Shown: positions 11,565 to 24,200 of the stretch, piece after piece | Layout of the letters: each line of letters begins with the position of its first letter | How positions within the stretch are numbered: the first letter of the stretch is position 1 | Assembly (NCBI GenBank): GCA_023213395.1 | Contig: CM041465.1 | Span: 14,446,001 to 14,510,000 of the forward strand | DNA: 64,000 bases | Reading direction: 5' to 3' | From: Cycas panzhihuaensis | Taxonomy: Eukaryota > Cycadophyta | Notes under the pieces: generated by a model | The model's input: only the letters and a program-made list of their open reading frames with translations | Databases searched by the model: none | What the model was told of the DNA's origin: nothing | Translations under genes and position numbers: made by a program

Positions 11565-12222
11565 TATTACATAATGTGACAACAATGTTTTGGAGGCTAA
11601 AATTTTGATAGGTTGGCAGCACGGTTTACCCCCCAAACTTCCTAGCGGGGCTCTAAGGAGGACGGGAGCCCCCCTTGGCTTGGAGGGTGTGGGGGACGTT
11701 GGAATGCCCGCCGCAAAGAAGGGGTTTGCAGGTGATAACCCTCGACCCAAAAAAGTTAGCATTGAAAAACATACTAAATTGTAAAGAGAATCAAAGTTGC
11801 TTGCTAAAAATAACCTAGATTCTATGGTTGAGATTTGTGCCTTATATGACTCTCTCATATAGCCTGATTTAGGGTGTTTTTTTATTATGTTGATGGTGTT
11901 TAATATATTGGATGTACTGTAAAGAGTTAGGCAGATGGTTGTTGTTGCTGTAAGCATTTTGCTACAGATTGTGTACATTTCTCCATTCTTTGATAATAAA
12001 GATCAATACCTTTCCTCTGTGGATGTTTCCCTAGAACATGTTAGGGTTTTACCACATTATATTAGGTGTATATGTGATGATGGCTTTCTTATTCATTTTA
12101 TTGTATTATCTTTGGTTTAAGAACTTGCATATTACATTTCAATTTTGATTCTTATAACTAGTTGCAAAATAGTTTAAATCTTGGTGGCAGTTTCAGGTTA
12201 TTGCTACCTTGTCTTCTCAACA
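11565..12222 (+). repeat. Element B 5' LTR (658 bp)
   Basis: Starts TATTACATAATGTGAC (from TGTTAGATAATGTGAC) and ends TCTCAACA. It pairs with 16271-16928, equal in length but with visible substitutions throughout. A GC-rich island lies at about 11620-11730. Open frames on either strand here are by-products of the LTR. Confidence 0.94.
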
Positions 12223-12224
12223 AG

Positions 12225-12236
12225 TGGTATCAAAGT
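12225..12236 (+). other. Element B primer-binding site
   Basis: TGGTATCAAAGT, two bases after the LTR end; an initiator-Met-type site with G-to-A changes. Confidence 0.85.
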
Positions 12237-12296
12237 TATTTTTATTTTTGTAGCAAGTTTGTGAAGGTTTTGGTATTAGTTGTTTTTTTATACCAA

Positions 12297-13075
12297 ATGG
12301 CCAAACTGGCAAATGCAAAGTTCAAGGTGGAGAAATTCAATGGCAAGAACAACTTCGAGTTGTGGAAGTTGAAAGCATATGATGTTCTAGTACAATAAGG
12401 TTTATACAGAGCTCTTGCGGGTAAATCGAAGATACCTACAGGGATGGACAATAACAAATGGGATAATCTAGACAAAAGGGCTCTTAGCACAATATGATTG
12501 TTCTTGGCAGATGAAGTTCTATTTAACATCGTAGGGAGCTAGACAACGGCAGGATTATGGAGCTGGCTGGAAGGCTTATATATGACCAAATCAATGATGA
12601 ATCGAATCTACTTGAAGAGGAAACTGTACTCATTACGAATAAAGGAAGATACAAAAATTACGGACCATTTAAATATTTTCAATACTCTTATTTATTAGTT
12701 GGCTAGTATCGATATCACAATTGAAGATGAGGGCAAGGTTGTTACCATGTTATGTTCATTACTAGAACCCTGGGATAATATTATCATCTCAATTAGTTTT
12801 AGCACTATAGATGAATTAGACTATGATTCTATTGTGAGTGCTTTGTTGATGGAAGAAGTAAGGAGGAAGTCTAGTATTGAAACCTCCACACCATAAGCTA
12901 TGATAGTAAGAGGTAGAATAATTGAGAGAGGACAAAGCTCTAGGGACACATCGAGGTCAAAGTCAAAAGGCAAGAAGAGTAAGCGCAGATATTGGCACTG
13001 TAATAAGATAGGTCACCTCAAGAATGATTGCTACAAAAGAAAGGAGTTCTACAAAAAGGAAGATCCTGCTAAGGA
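12297..13075 (+). pseudogene. Element B gag with CCHC knuckle
   Basis: Starts at 12297 (MAKLANAKFKVEKFNG), co-linear with A. It has the N-terminal FELWKLKAYD block, the UBN2-like region (LWSWLEGLYMTKSMMNRIYL, then IEDEGKVVTMLCSL), and a basic Arg/Ser/Lys stretch before the knuckle. The knuckle at about 12990-13035 reads YWHCNKIGHLKNDC: its first zinc cysteine is tyrosine (TGT to TAT), the expected outcome of a C-to-T change on the other strand. Stops fall near 12397, 12497, 12540, 12697 and 12894. Gag would assemble the particle in the cytoplasm. Now defunct. Confidence 0.86.
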
Positions 13076-13690
13076 GGCTAATCAGGTGGAGTCAAATCAA
13101 GGTACGAATGATGATGTCTTAGTTGCTTGTAATGTTTCTCATTATTACCATGATTGGTTATTAAATTCGAGTGCTTCACACTACATGTGTCTACACAAGA
13201 GTTGGTTCTCATCGTACCAACCTCTTAATGGTGGTGATATGCTAATGGGAAATGAAGTTCCTTATAAGAAAGTGGGTATTGGTAGCATCAGAATTAAAAT
13301 GTTTGATGGTGTAGTGAGAACATTAACTGAAGTTAGACATGTACCTTATCTGAAAATGAATCTGATTTCCTTAGGTAAACTAGATTCTGGTGGTTATAAG
13401 TATGCAGGTCATGAAGGAGTCTTAAAGGTATCAAAGGGCGCCTTGGTTGTTATGAAAGCCTTAAAGAAAGAAAACATTTACATTTTAGTTGGAAGCACAA
13501 ATGTCAACCATGCAGCTACAACATCAAACACCACAGAAGATCTAGCTCAGTTATAGCATCAGAGACTTGGGCACAGAAGTGAGAGAGGACTTAAGTTGTT
13601 GATGAACCGTAAGTTACTTCCTAACTTACAACTTTCAGATTTGGATTTTTACAAACATTGTATTTTTGGAAAGTAGTATAGACTTGGGTT
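13076..13690 (+). pseudogene. Element B protease and pre-integrase domain
   Basis: Within an open frame of 218 codons (12900-13556). The protease motif is LLNSSASHYM where A keeps LLDSGASHHM, so the catalytic aspartate and glycine are both lost. Downstream are VRHVPYLKMNLISLGKL and the HEGVLKVSKG block, then HQRLGHRSERGL after a TAG, which is the start of the integrase zinc region. This co-linear agreement with A and A2 on the opposite strand is the basis of the family assignment. Confidence 0.85.
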
Positions 13691-14499
13691 TAAAGTAGGG
13701 AGTCACACTAGTAAAGGTGTTCTGGATTATGTACATTTATATGTGTGGGGACTAGCCCCTACAATATCTTATGGAGGATCATTATACACTATCATATTTA
13801 TAGATGATTATTCCAGAAAAGTATGGGTCTATTTTTTAAAAAGGAAATCTAAAGTTTTCAATGTGTTTAAGCAGTTCAAGGCTCTAGTGGAGAAGAGCAT
13901 TGGCAAGTCAATCAAATGTTTAAGAACTGGCAATGGAGGTGAGTTCAACTCCTTAGAGTTTAAGAACTATTGCAGAGAAATTATGATTGAAAGGCATAAG
14001 ACCACTAGTTATACTCGGTAGTAGAATGACATAGATGAACGTATGAATAGGACACTCTTAGAAAGAGCAAGAAGCATGCTAAGTAATATAGGAATGGAGC
14101 AGTTCTTATGGGTAGAAGTTATTTAAACAACTTGTCATTTGGTAAACAAGTCACCATCACTTGCAATAGATTGCAAAATCCCTGAAGGGGTATGGACTGG
14201 ACATCCATATGACTATTCAAATTTAAAAGTTTTTGGTCATGATGCTTATGCCTTGACTGATAAAAGTCAACGTTTATAGTTAGACCAAAAAATCCAAGAG
14301 ATATATCTTTGTTGGTTATGGTGATAGAGATGGTATAAAGGGATACAGGTTGTGGGATCCTACTGCCCACAAAATCACTATTAACAAAGATGATATATTT
14401 GATGAATCTCCCTTTCTAAAATTAGACAGTGTAGAAGTTGAAATAAAACATAAGCAAAAAGTTGAACATCAATAAGTCAAGTTTGAAACCCAACTATCT
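13691..14499 (+). pseudogene. Element B integrase (decayed)
   Basis: Copia integrase core. The piece 13743-14021 contains IIFIDDYSRKVWVYFL (first catalytic aspartate region) and CLRTGNGGEFNS, where the second catalytic aspartate of the usual RTDNGGEF is glycine. Next comes a partly readable tail (RMNRTLLERARSMLS), then HPYDYSNLKVFG as in A2. A frameshift follows near 14270. Integrase acts in the nucleus on the cDNA ends; this copy cannot. Confidence 0.82.
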
Positions 14500-16200
14500 T
14501 TGGAAATAAAAGAGCACGAAGATCTTTTTAAAGATGAATCTGCAACAGATTTACAGGAGTATGTAGACACTCCTCCACCAACTGTTAGAAGATCTACTCA
14601 AGTTAGTCATCCACCTGACAAGTGCAGCCCTTCTATTTCTATTGCTTTAGTTTCTAATGATGGTGAGCCTACATGTTATCAGGAAGCAGTAGATGATATC
14701 CATAGTGAGAAGTAGAAGAGGGTTATGCAGGAAGATATAGATGCTTTAAAGAAAAATAATTCATGGGACTTGGTAGAACTTCCACATTGTGGGAAGATTA
14801 TTAGTTGTAGGTGGATTTTCAAGAAGAAAATGGATGTTGATGGAAAGGTTGATAAATACAGGGTAAGACTAGGGGCTAAATGCTTTGCACAGAAAGTAAG
14901 TATTGATTTTTATAAGATCTTTTCATCAATTGTCAAACTTCTTTCAATTCGAGTTCTGTTAGCATTGGTAGCTTCTCTTGATTTAGAGTTGGAACAGTTA
15001 GATGTAAAAACAACTTTTCTACATGGAGATTTAGATGAGGAGATCTATATAGATCAACCAGAAGGGTTTGTACAGGATGGTAGGAAAAGACTTGTTTGCA
15101 GGCCCAGGAAATCATTGTATGGCATAAAGCAATCACCCAAGCAATGGTACAAGAAGTTTGATGCCTTCATGGAGAGCCAAAATTTTAAAAGAATTGAGTA
15201 TGATCATTATGTTTACTTTAAATTCTTAGATAATTGCTTATTCATTTTCTTGGTATTGTATATTGATGACATGCTGGGTACAAACAAGAGCATGGCAGAA
15301 ATCAATAAGTTAAAGGCTCAATTGGCTAGGACTTTTGATATGAAGTATCTAGGAGCTACAAAACAAATCTTAGATATGGAGATATATAAAGACAAGAAAA
15401 ATAGTAAACTATTGTTATCACAGTAGAAATATATGGAGAAGGTGCTAACCAGGTTTGGTATGGCAAATGTGAAACCAGTGAGTATCCCATTGGCTTCCCA
15501 TTTTAAGCTTTCTTCAAGTATGAGTCATAGCAATAAAGAAGAAAATGATTATATGTCTCGTGTGCCTTATGCCAATGTAGTAGGAAGTTTGATGTATGCC
15601 ATGGTATATACAAGACCTGATATTTCACATGCAGTTGGTGTAGTTAGCAAGTTTATGGCAAATCTAGGAAAGGAACATTTGACAGTAGTGAAATGGGTGC
15701 TTTGGTATTTGAGAGGCACAAGTGACTATTACATCACCTTTGGAGGTACAGGTAATCAAGTTTATGGATATGTTGATTTAGACTTTACAGAAAATTTAGA
15801 TAAGAGAATGTCTACTTCAGGTTATGTATTCACTCTTGCAAATGGTCCAGTTAGTTGGATGTCAAAATTGCAGAGCACAATTGCATTATCAACTATAGAA
15901 GCTAAATATGTTGTTGCAACACATGCTTGTAAAGAAACAATCTGGTTACAGAGTCTATTAGTTGAGCTTGGAAGGAAACTGAAAAAGGTAAAAGTATTTT
16001 GTGACAGTCAAAGTGTCATTTACTTAACAAAGAATCCAACTTATCATAGTAGGACAAAGCATATTATTCTTAAGTGCCATTTTGTTAGATAGGTTGTGGA
16101 AGTAGGTGGAGTGGCACTTGAGAAGGTTAACACAAAATAGAATTATGTTGATATATTTACAAAACTAGTACTATTAGAGAAGTTCAAATGGTGTTTGACT
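14500..16200 (+). pseudogene. Element B reverse transcriptase and RNase H
   Basis: One reading frame through three open pieces (14500-14715, 14725-15426, 15433-16092) separated only by TAG codons. RT: the NSWDLVELP entry block, QLDVKTTFLHGDLDEEIY, SLYGIKQSPKQWYKKFD, and the catalytic YIDDM at about 15260-15275, so the RT active site is intact. The C-terminal part has RPDISHAVGVVSKFM. RNase H follows with TSGYVFTLANGPVSW, KLQSTIALSTIEAKYV, the CDSQSVIYLTKNP block and SRTKHI. A short in-frame extension after the TAG at 16093 runs toward the 3' LTR. There is no clear polypurine tract before 16271. Confidence 0.9.
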
Positions 16201-16270
16201 TCTCTTAGCTTGTAGAAAAGGTGACGAATGGTCCAAAAATGTATCAAATAATAGTTGTCAAGGTTTAGAT

Positions 16271-16928
16271 TGTTAGATAATGTGACAACAATGTTTTGGA
16301 AGTTAAAGTTTTGACAGGTTGGCAGCGTAGTTTCCCCCCCAAACTTCCTCACGAGGTTCCAAGAGGGGCGGGAGCCCCCCTTGGCCGGGGGGTGCAAGGG
16401 GCATTAGAACGCCCCCCACAAAGAGGGGATTCGAGCGCGATAGCCCCTAACCCAAAAAAGCTAGTACTGAAAAGCATACTAAATTATAAAGAGAATCAAG
16501 GTCATTCGCTAAAAATACCCTAAATTTTATGGTCAAGATTTGTGCCTTGTATGACTCTCTCATATAGCATGATTTAGGGTGTTTTTCATTATGTTGATGG
16601 TATTCGATGTATTAGACATACTGTGAAAAGTTGGGCGACTGGTTGTTGTTGCTGTGAGCATTCTGATATAAATTATGTACATTTCTCCATTCTTTGATAA
16701 TAAAGATCGATACCTTTCCTATGTGGATGTTTCCTTAGCACACTGCTAAGGTTTTACCACGTTATATCAGGTGTATATGTGATGTTTAGCTTTCTTATTC
16801 ATTTTATTATATTATCTCTAGTTTAAGAACTTACATGTTAAATTTCAATTTCGATTCATGTAACTAGTTGCAAAATAGTTTAGATCTTGGTTGTAGTTTC
16901 AAGTTATTGGGACCTTATCTTCTCAATA
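16271..16928 (+). repeat. Element B 3' LTR (658 bp)
   Basis: Starts TGTTAGATAATGTGACAACA and ends TCTCAATA. Same length as the 5' LTR. The GC-rich island is at about 16335-16450, with C-run and G-run hairpins. Confidence 0.94.
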
Positions 16929-16933
16929 TTTAC

Positions 16934-17429
16934 TAAAATAGATGATCAATTATTACAATTGGACTCCAAAATACTAAACTTCTATTATTATAATGCTACT
17001 CAATATGATGTACAAATTCTATAATTTGGGAAGGGGAGACACTCAAGAGTTACTCAAACTATTAGAATCTAACAATAGAGCCACAGGGGATAGTAGTTGT
17101 GACTCTCAACCAATGAATGCATATCATGCACCACCATTTGAGAACAACAAAGTTGATAAAGGTAAAGCATTGACAGATGGACCATGCTCCTTAGATGCAT
17201 CAATATCCTCTTTAACAAATATGCAAAATGATCCTTTTTAGGATCCAAATGAAGACCATATAGTTAGAGAAATGAAGACCTTATTTCCAACTCAAGGTTC
17301 TTGTAAAGCCCACAAGCTAAATAAGGATATACGACCTAATGAGGTGGGCAAAATTGGCACTCGAAATGCCTACCAAGCTAAGATGTAGGAATTATTTTTT
17401 ATTAAGTTATAACCAACAGAACTACATCT
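16934..17429 (+). pseudogene. Element E integrase-RT linker piece
   Basis: Low-conservation spacer of the polyprotein between integrase and RT. The open piece at 16993-17241 (MLLNMMYKFYNLGRG, then LLKLLESNNRATGDSSCDS) aligns with D at 22213 onward (same GDSSCDS-like block, then FEN/FED, VDKGK). It ends with PTELHL, matching the start of the RT entry in D. The last five bases, CATCT (17425-17429), are the left target duplication of D. Confidence 0.78.
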
Positions 17430-17740
17430 TAAAAGAGGTTAATGTATTCAAGTCATTTGTGTAGATTACTTATGTGACCTTAGGATATATTATTAGCATT
17501 AGTCTCTTAATGAAATACACTTTGTGTACATTTAGATGTAATTTTGGGTTCATGTCATTAAGTAAAAAAATCCTAACCCTAATGCTCATCCTCAATAATA
17601 AAAGACGAAATCTCAATGAGGGAGTTATTATTCATTCTCACCTCCAAGCTTCCTCTCATATCTTATTTTATTTCTTTTTCATTCTCTATTGCCATTATGT
17701 GCATGTGAGTGATTTATTCCCTAGATCCATCCTTCCTTCA
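17430..17740 (+). repeat. Element D 5' LTR (311 bp)
   Basis: Pairs with 24688-24998. Starts TAAAAGAGGTTAATGTATT (TG decayed to TA) and ends CCTTCCTTCA. The open frame running through it is not a gene. Confidence 0.93.
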
Positions 17741-17742
17741 TG

Positions 17743-17754
17743 TGGTATCAGATC
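17743..17754 (+). other. Element D primer-binding site
   Basis: TGGTATCAGATC, two bases after the LTR end; initiator-Met type with one change. Confidence 0.9.
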
Positions 17755-19674
17755 TAGAAGGGGATCTATTCATTCCATTCCACTTGCATGGAGTCATTTT
17801 GCTTCTCCTTCACCTTTAATGTGAAGTATTAAGAGTGCATTCATCATTTTTAACATTTTGAGAGCTTAAAATTCTATTCATTTATATGTTACTACTTTCT
17901 ATATGTGTAAAAAAATTCAGAAGTGAAGAATATAGGTTTTTTAAGCCATTTAGCTACTGGAATAGTCCCAGAAGCATGAAAGACCTACAATTTCATGAAA
18001 ATTTTAACCATCTCATATTTTAATGAAATTTGACATACAAGGTCAACTTGATTAGAGGATCATTTTTGTCTTCTAGAGAAACTTTAGATTCAGCCTATAT
18101 CAGTGAGTTTTGGCTAAGATAAAAGGGTAAATTTTACGGATAAGTGATTTAAGATACTTTTCCCAATGAAATCTTTTAATTATAGGCTAAAAATATGAAA
18201 GTTTAATTAAGTGATCTAGTACATTTATATCTTAGGATCAGTTTAAGATAAACCTCATCAAATTCCATCCACCGGTTAGTGAGATCTATGCAGTTTTCTC
18301 ACAGTTGATGAATTTACCTACTCAACCCCATAAAGGACATTGTAAGGCCATTTTGGGTAATGTTTTGGCTAATTTTAGAGATGTTGTAGAAGGGAAAGTT
18401 GATGTACGTGTCAAAATATAACTTTTGATATATTGAAGTTTAAATTCTGAGACAGTGGATCTGGCAGGATTTTGCTTTTATATTTTTTTTGGGCAAAAAC
18501 GTTTTGATGCCTTTTTAGAAACTTGGCTTCACTACTCTATTAGAAACAACATTTTGAACACTTTTTCCTTCTATCATAAATTTAGATTTTATTAGTTAGG
18601 CCTTCATATTTATAATTTTTTAAAAAATTATCAATTTATCATTATTTATAAATTTTATAAAAAAAATCACAAAATAGGAAAAAATAACATACATATAGAT
18701 TTAGAAAAATCAGTATTTTAGTGGCAAGTTAATCTACTTTTTAGCCTATTGTGGCTTTTATATTAAAATTTTCAAAAACATATTTGGAAACATTATACTA
18801 AAGCGAGGGAAACCTTGGATCAAAAGTAACATTTGATTCCCCTGCTAAATCTAACATGTCTTTTTATTTGCACACATACCATAAAGTATCACAAAAGTAG
18901 CAACAACAACAAAGCAAGCACATTTGACAACTTTCTATTTCAGTTTTCAGTTATTCAGAAACAACTTACATTATTCCTAAAAGAAATCTCATTTGTACAC
19001 TTTATACTGCGAGTTCTTGACTTGTGCGCACACTCGCCTTAGTTGAAATAGACCACAGTTGGCCAAAGTCTAGGCCCTGAGAGAGGTGTGAGTTTCATAC
19101 TAGGTCTGGTCTGAACCATAATAGTGGTGGAGGGATAGGTTAGCCATACCTACGACCTCCAATCAAGGATAATCCTGATAATCACATGGGAAAACTAAAA
19201 AACTTAATGTAAGATTAAAATTAACCTGGTCCAATATTCGTCATAACCATGGTATATGCAGTACTGTTTAACTCTTCAGAGGAGGTATATAGCTGCTTAC
19301 TAGTAAATTGGGTGAGGACTGGGAGTACCTAGGCTCCACTGTGACTTAGATTTCATCACCAAGCGTAGGTGTGGGTATCACGGGTGAAGGCCCTAATTGT
19401 ATACTAGAAGCCTTAGGCATCGAAACCTCACCTACATTTGGACATAAGTGAGAGGTTAGTGGCATGACACATCACCACTTTTTACCAACTCTACATTAGG
19501 TTTCATTCTTGCATCATTGCTTATACTCATTTTTTATAGTTATTGAAAAATACTTAATCATTGCTTGCTTCTCATCATAATATTCATTTCTATATCCATG
19601 TTGCGCCCAGTGTACTAGCCACATGTGTTAGTGGCACATACTTCTATCATCTCTTCTACTTCTTCATCGTCACC
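17755..19674 (+). other. Element D long 5' leader
   Basis: About 1.9 kb without a credible gene between primer site and gag. Large parts align with the E leader (1978-3597) despite both copies being non-coding there. Open frames at 18833-19042 and similar are short and not shared. Leaders of copia elements usually hold packaging signals; the conservation suggests a functional RNA region in the past, which is an inference. Confidence 0.75.
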
Positions 19675-20700
19675 ATGTCATCTCAATTCAAGCAGAATAT
19701 GAACTACGTATTGAAAGGCAAAGAAAATTGGGATTTATGGTATATTGGAGTTAAAAATGTTATAAAGTATGAAGGCCTTCGGAGAGCCCACTTTTAGCCT
19801 ACACCCATCATACCAGCAACAGCTACAGCACCTACTTCTATTGGATCTGCCCTAACAACTCTTACAGATGTTGTAGCCAAACTATAATGGGAGATAGATG
19901 ATGAAAAGATTCATGCAGGAATTTTGTTGGTTACTGATCACTCCTTGCACAACTTGATTAATAATGCAGCCTGGAAGGTCCTTGAAGTTCTTAAGAAGAA
20001 CATTGATATCAAGTCAGATTTAGAATTTGTTTATCTTGTTTTGAAAATGAACAAATTAAAGATGTAGAAGCCACAAGCTCATGAGATAATAAATCTCCTT
20101 CAACTAATCAAATAGGCAATTGATAAAGATTTTAAGACCTAATGTATCACTTAGCCATTCTTAATTCAATCATGTTTACATATCCCCGATTATAAAAACT
20201 TGTTTGGAAGTCTTCAATCTAGTGGAATATTGAAGAGACTCAACTTCAAAATACTTGTTGAAAAGTTCATAGAATTTGACAAGACCTTCGATACCAACTT
20301 TGTAGTCTCTAACTCTCTTCTAAATGCAGCTTTTGAGGTGGAAGAAAAAATTTACTACACAAAAAATTAAGGTCCCTCTCGTGGCAGAGGAAATAATCGA
20401 GTAAGAGGAAGATGAAGAAATATGGGAAATCATCCACAAGGTCAATCAAACCCTCAGTCACAACTTCGACAGTCTCAAGGCCAAGGGCTATATCAACAAA
20501 AAGTAAGATAATCAGGCCAAACCAGCACCTCTTTAGGGACTGTTAACCAAACTATTATGTGTGATCAATGTAACCGTAAATGACACTTAGCAAAATATTG
20601 AAAAACTACCACTTATAAGTTGGCCAAGTTCCAACCAAAACATGGAACTCATAATGTTAAAGAAACTTGTGAAGAATCATTTAGTGGTGCAGGTTTTGTA
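19675..20700 (+). pseudogene. Element D gag (copia)
   Basis: The ATG at 19675 (MSSQFKQNMNYVLKGKENW) is the first ATG of the frame that matches E. An N-terminal gag block (WDLWYIGVKNVIKYEGL) is followed by HAGILLVTDHSLHNLI, then ILKRLNFKILVEKFIEFDKT. A Gly/Arg/Gln-rich nucleocapsid tail includes a knuckle near 20560-20610 reading CDQCNRKxHLAKY; the TGA after CNRK and the loss of the last cysteine disable it. Multiple TAG, TAA and TGA codons occur. The lineage is distinct from A/A2/B, with no UBN2-style 'FELWKLKA' start. Confidence 0.82.
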
Positions 20701-22500
20701 TAAGTATACTTTCAAAGAATTTAGGGATCTTCAACATCAAATTCCATTGACCAACCAAAGAGATACTTTGAAGCTCGATGTGAATATATCACTTGTGAAT
20801 TCCCTTCATCAATGCTAAGCCCTATTGGAATTACCAATAGTATGCTTTCAATTGAAGGACAGTGGATCATAGACACAGGAATAACTCAATATATGACGTG
20901 TAATCGTAATCTATATCAAACATTTGACTCAAATATTCAAGGAGTTGTTCACATGGCTGATAAATCATAACAACCTGTTGAAGAAATTGGTAACATTCGC
21001 CTGAAACTCCCAGGCTTAGAAGATTTTACATTTCTTGATGTCTTATACATACCCATTCTCAAACAAAACCTACTCTCCTTATCCACACTTGTCTCTCGTA
21101 GATTTGATCTGAGTGTAACCGTAAATGACTAGACTCTCTAGGTCATTCACCCTCCAACTAATCAAATGGTCTTGACTAGACATCTCTCTAGCAAACTTTT
21201 TCGACTGAATGGCTCTCCATCTTCTAAAGCCCATTATGCCCAAAGCCCTTCTGCCGATGAAGAAATTGCATTTAATTCCATTTTGACCCATCCAACATTG
21301 TCAACAAAAGTTCTTTGGCATGCTTGCATGGGCCATGTTCATATTGATAGACTTAGAGATCTTTCTAACACTCTTCCAAATCTTCCAAAGTTCTCCTCTA
21401 AGCCCTTTAAATGTGAAGCTTGTATTATTGCCAAATCTCATTAACAACCCTTTCCTAAAAGTTAGTGGAAATCGAGCCATCCATTACAATTGATACACTC
21501 TGATCTATGTGCAATAATGCCCATTCCTTTACTAAAGGGATATTATATTACATCTCTTTCATTGATGATTTCACTAGAAACATATGGGTAGATTTTCTAC
21601 ACAAGAAAGATGGAGCCTTCCGTGTATTTAAAGAATTGAAAGCCCTCACTGAAAAAGAGTTAGGTTATCAACTCAAATATCTTCGAACTAATAATGGTGG
21701 TGAATATACCTCACATGAGTTTGAAAGCTACCTTCGAGATAATGGCATCAAGCATCAAATAACAGTAGTAGGTACCCCACAACAAAATAGAGTTGCCGAG
21801 CACATGAATAGGATAATCATGAACATGGCTCAGGCTATGTTGGTATACAAAAATGTACCTACCTATCTATAGGCTGAAGAAATCTAGACAATTGTTTATT
21901 GTATCAATGTTGTTAGCCCATTAAAGGAAGGACGAGTACCTAATAAGAAGTGGTCAGGACAAGCCCACATTGTTCACTACTTCAAAAATTTTGGCTCTAC
22001 ATGCTATGCCCACATTCTGGATGTAAATTAAAATAAACTCCAGCCAAGGGCACTTAAAGGCATCTTTGTTGGATACCCTATGGATAAGAAAAGGTGTAAG
22101 GTATTTATACCTTCACAACGAAAAATCATCGTTACCAGAGATGTTGTTTTTATGGAGACAGAGGATTAGTTAGTTAAACTAGACTATAAAATACCCTCAC
22201 ACTACTATAATAATGTTATCAAGTATGATGTTCATATTCCAAAATTTTAGGGAAGGGAATAGACATAAATTACTCCAAATATTGGAAGCTGACAATAGAG
22301 CCTCGCAGGATACAAGTTGTGACTCTAAACCAATGAGTGCACATCCAGCACCATCCTTTGAAGATAGCAGAGTTGATAAAGGCAAAATAATTATAGAAGA
22401 ACCATCCTCTCCACCTTCTATTAACAAAGGTAAAATAGTGGTAGAAGGACCATCTTCCTCTCGCATCAATATCCTCCTCACAAAATAATCATTTTAATGA
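20701..22500 (+). pseudogene. Element D protease, integrase and linker
   Basis: The protease at about 20860-20900 reads WIIDTGITQYM, so the catalytic aspartate, threonine and glycine are present. The pre-integrase block (DVLYIPILKQNLLSLSTL) is followed by an open piece at 21166-21444 with the zinc region (HACMGHVHIDRL, then CEACIIAKSH). The integrase core is at 21507-21872: YISFIDDFTRNIWVDFL holds the first aspartate; LRTNNGGEYTSHEF has asparagine for the second aspartate; QQNRVAEHMN keeps the glutamate. The linker continues to 22488 with the VDKGK blocks seen in E. Confidence 0.85.
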
Positions 22501-22639
22501 ACAATATGAGAACTAAGAAATCAAGGAAATTAGAACCTCATTCCCAACTGAAAGATCTCAAGAAGCCTGCCAACTCAATGAGGACATATGATCAGATGAG
22601 GTGAGTAAAACTGGCACTCGAAATGCCCATATAGCAAGG

Positions 22640-24200
22640 ATGCAGGAATCATTATATATTGAGCTTGAACTGGCAGAACTGCACCTTACTCTTAATGAAA
22701 AGCCCTTAATGTACTAAGAAGCTGTAAAGCATATATCTTAGAGAAATGCCATAAACGAAGAGTACCAATCTCTTATCAAGAAAGGTACATGGGAGCCTAT
22801 TGATCTACCACTTGGCAGAAAGGTATTTCAAAATAAATGAGTGTTCAAAAACAAATATAGATTAGATGGAACCCTTGAAAAACACAAGGCGAGATTAGTA
22901 GCTAAAGTATTTACACAAAGGGAAGACATCGACTATATTGAAGTCTTTGCACTTACAGCCAAGTGGCCTACAATTAGAACTATTGTGGCCTTAACTGCTT
23001 AATAGGGTTGAAAAATCCACCAACTTGATATTAAGACTATGTTTCTCAATGGAGATCTTGAAGAAGAAATTTACATGGCTCAACTAGAAGGATATGAGAT
23101 CGAAGGTCAAGAGCATAAGGTTTGCAGGCTCAGAAAGTCCTTGTATAGCCTTAAACAAGCACCTCGTGCTTGGTTTGCCAAGTTGTCTGAAAGAATGAGG
23201 CAACTTAGATACGAGGTTTGTGACTACCAAGATATCGATGCAATATTGTTTATCAAATGCCATAAGGATAAAGTCACTCATCTCATAATCTTTGTGGATG
23301 ACATACTTCTAACGGGTAATAGTGAACAGCCAATAAGCCAGCTGAAAAAGAACCTTAGTAAAATATTTGAATTATCACACCTCAATTTGATAAAATATTA
23401 CTTGGGAATTGAAGTAACATAAGAGAATAGAAAATTTTTCCTCTTCTAAGAAAAATAAATCAATGATCTTCTAACCAAGTTTCAGTTAGAAGATGCTCGA
23501 CTAGTGATGTTACCTATGAACCCTAATACCAAACTCTCAGCTAAAGCTGACACTAGGGAGGCAGACACAACGCTCTATAGGAAACTTATAGGTAGTCTCA
23601 TCTACACTACCAACACAAAGCCAGATATTGCATACTCTATCGGTATTTTTGCTCGTTATATGACAAATCCTAGGCAGAATCATTGGCAGGCAGCAGTGCG
23701 AATGTTGAGATACCTTAAGACGACTAGAAAATATGGTATATTGTATGAACCTAATTCAGATTTCAAGCTTTTTACACATATAGACTCAGACTTTGTAGGA
23801 GATAAAGATATAGGAAGATCTACATCTGGATATGTAACGTTTCTTGGAATAGCACCAATATCATAGAAATCTAGACGGCAAAAGATAGTTGTAGATTCAA
23901 TTGTCGAAGCTGAATACATTGTTGCTTTTGAGACTAGTAAAGAGGTGACATGGTTGAGAAAATTATTGGAAACATTGAATATCACCTAAACAAATCCTAC
24001 AAGTCTTCTTGTGGATAATCAATTAGCAATCTACATGGCAAAAAATCATGTATTTCATGATCGTACCAAATACATAAGTATAAAAGTCCACAGGATTAGA
24101 GAACTTATTTATGATGGTACAATTAAACTGGAATACTTCCCTACAACAAATCAAGTGGCTAATATCTTCACTAAACAACTGCAAAATGTGAAGTTTGAAT
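22640..24200 (+). pseudogene. Element D reverse transcriptase and RNase H
   Basis: The RT entry block near 22700-22830 is followed by the HQLDIKTMFLNGDLEEEIYM block (23020-23075), KSLYSLKQAPRAWFAKL and the catalytic FVDDIL at about 23290-23310 (intact DD). The C-terminal part has GSLIYTTNTKPDIAYSIG and RYLKTTRKYGILYEP. RNase H is at 23760-24200: the FTHIDSDFVGDKD start, STSGYVTFLG, EAEYIVAFETSKEVTWL, the VDNQLAIYMAKN block and a terminal NIFTKQL. Stops are few and mostly TAG or TAA. It is the best reference here for reading the broken E copy. Confidence 0.88.

Larger units (their letters stand above)
11565..16928 (+). mobile_element. Element B: full-length Ty1/copia, A/A2 family, sense to E
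   Basis: 5364 bp with two 658-bp LTRs, a primer-binding site, gag, protease, integrase, RT and RNase H in copia order. The target duplication TTTAC is exact (11560-11564 and 16929-16933). Its outer termini are decayed (TGTT to TATT, AACA to AATA), while the inner termini keep TG/CA. It sits at the integrase-to-RT junction of E. The RT-RNase H half is one frame broken only by TAG codons, making it the clearest pol of this family in the window. Confidence 0.95.

Noticed and set aside
11415-11978. 187-codon minus-strand ORF
   Set aside because: It spans the E/B junction and the B LTR on the antisense strand; a chance frame across an insertion boundary.
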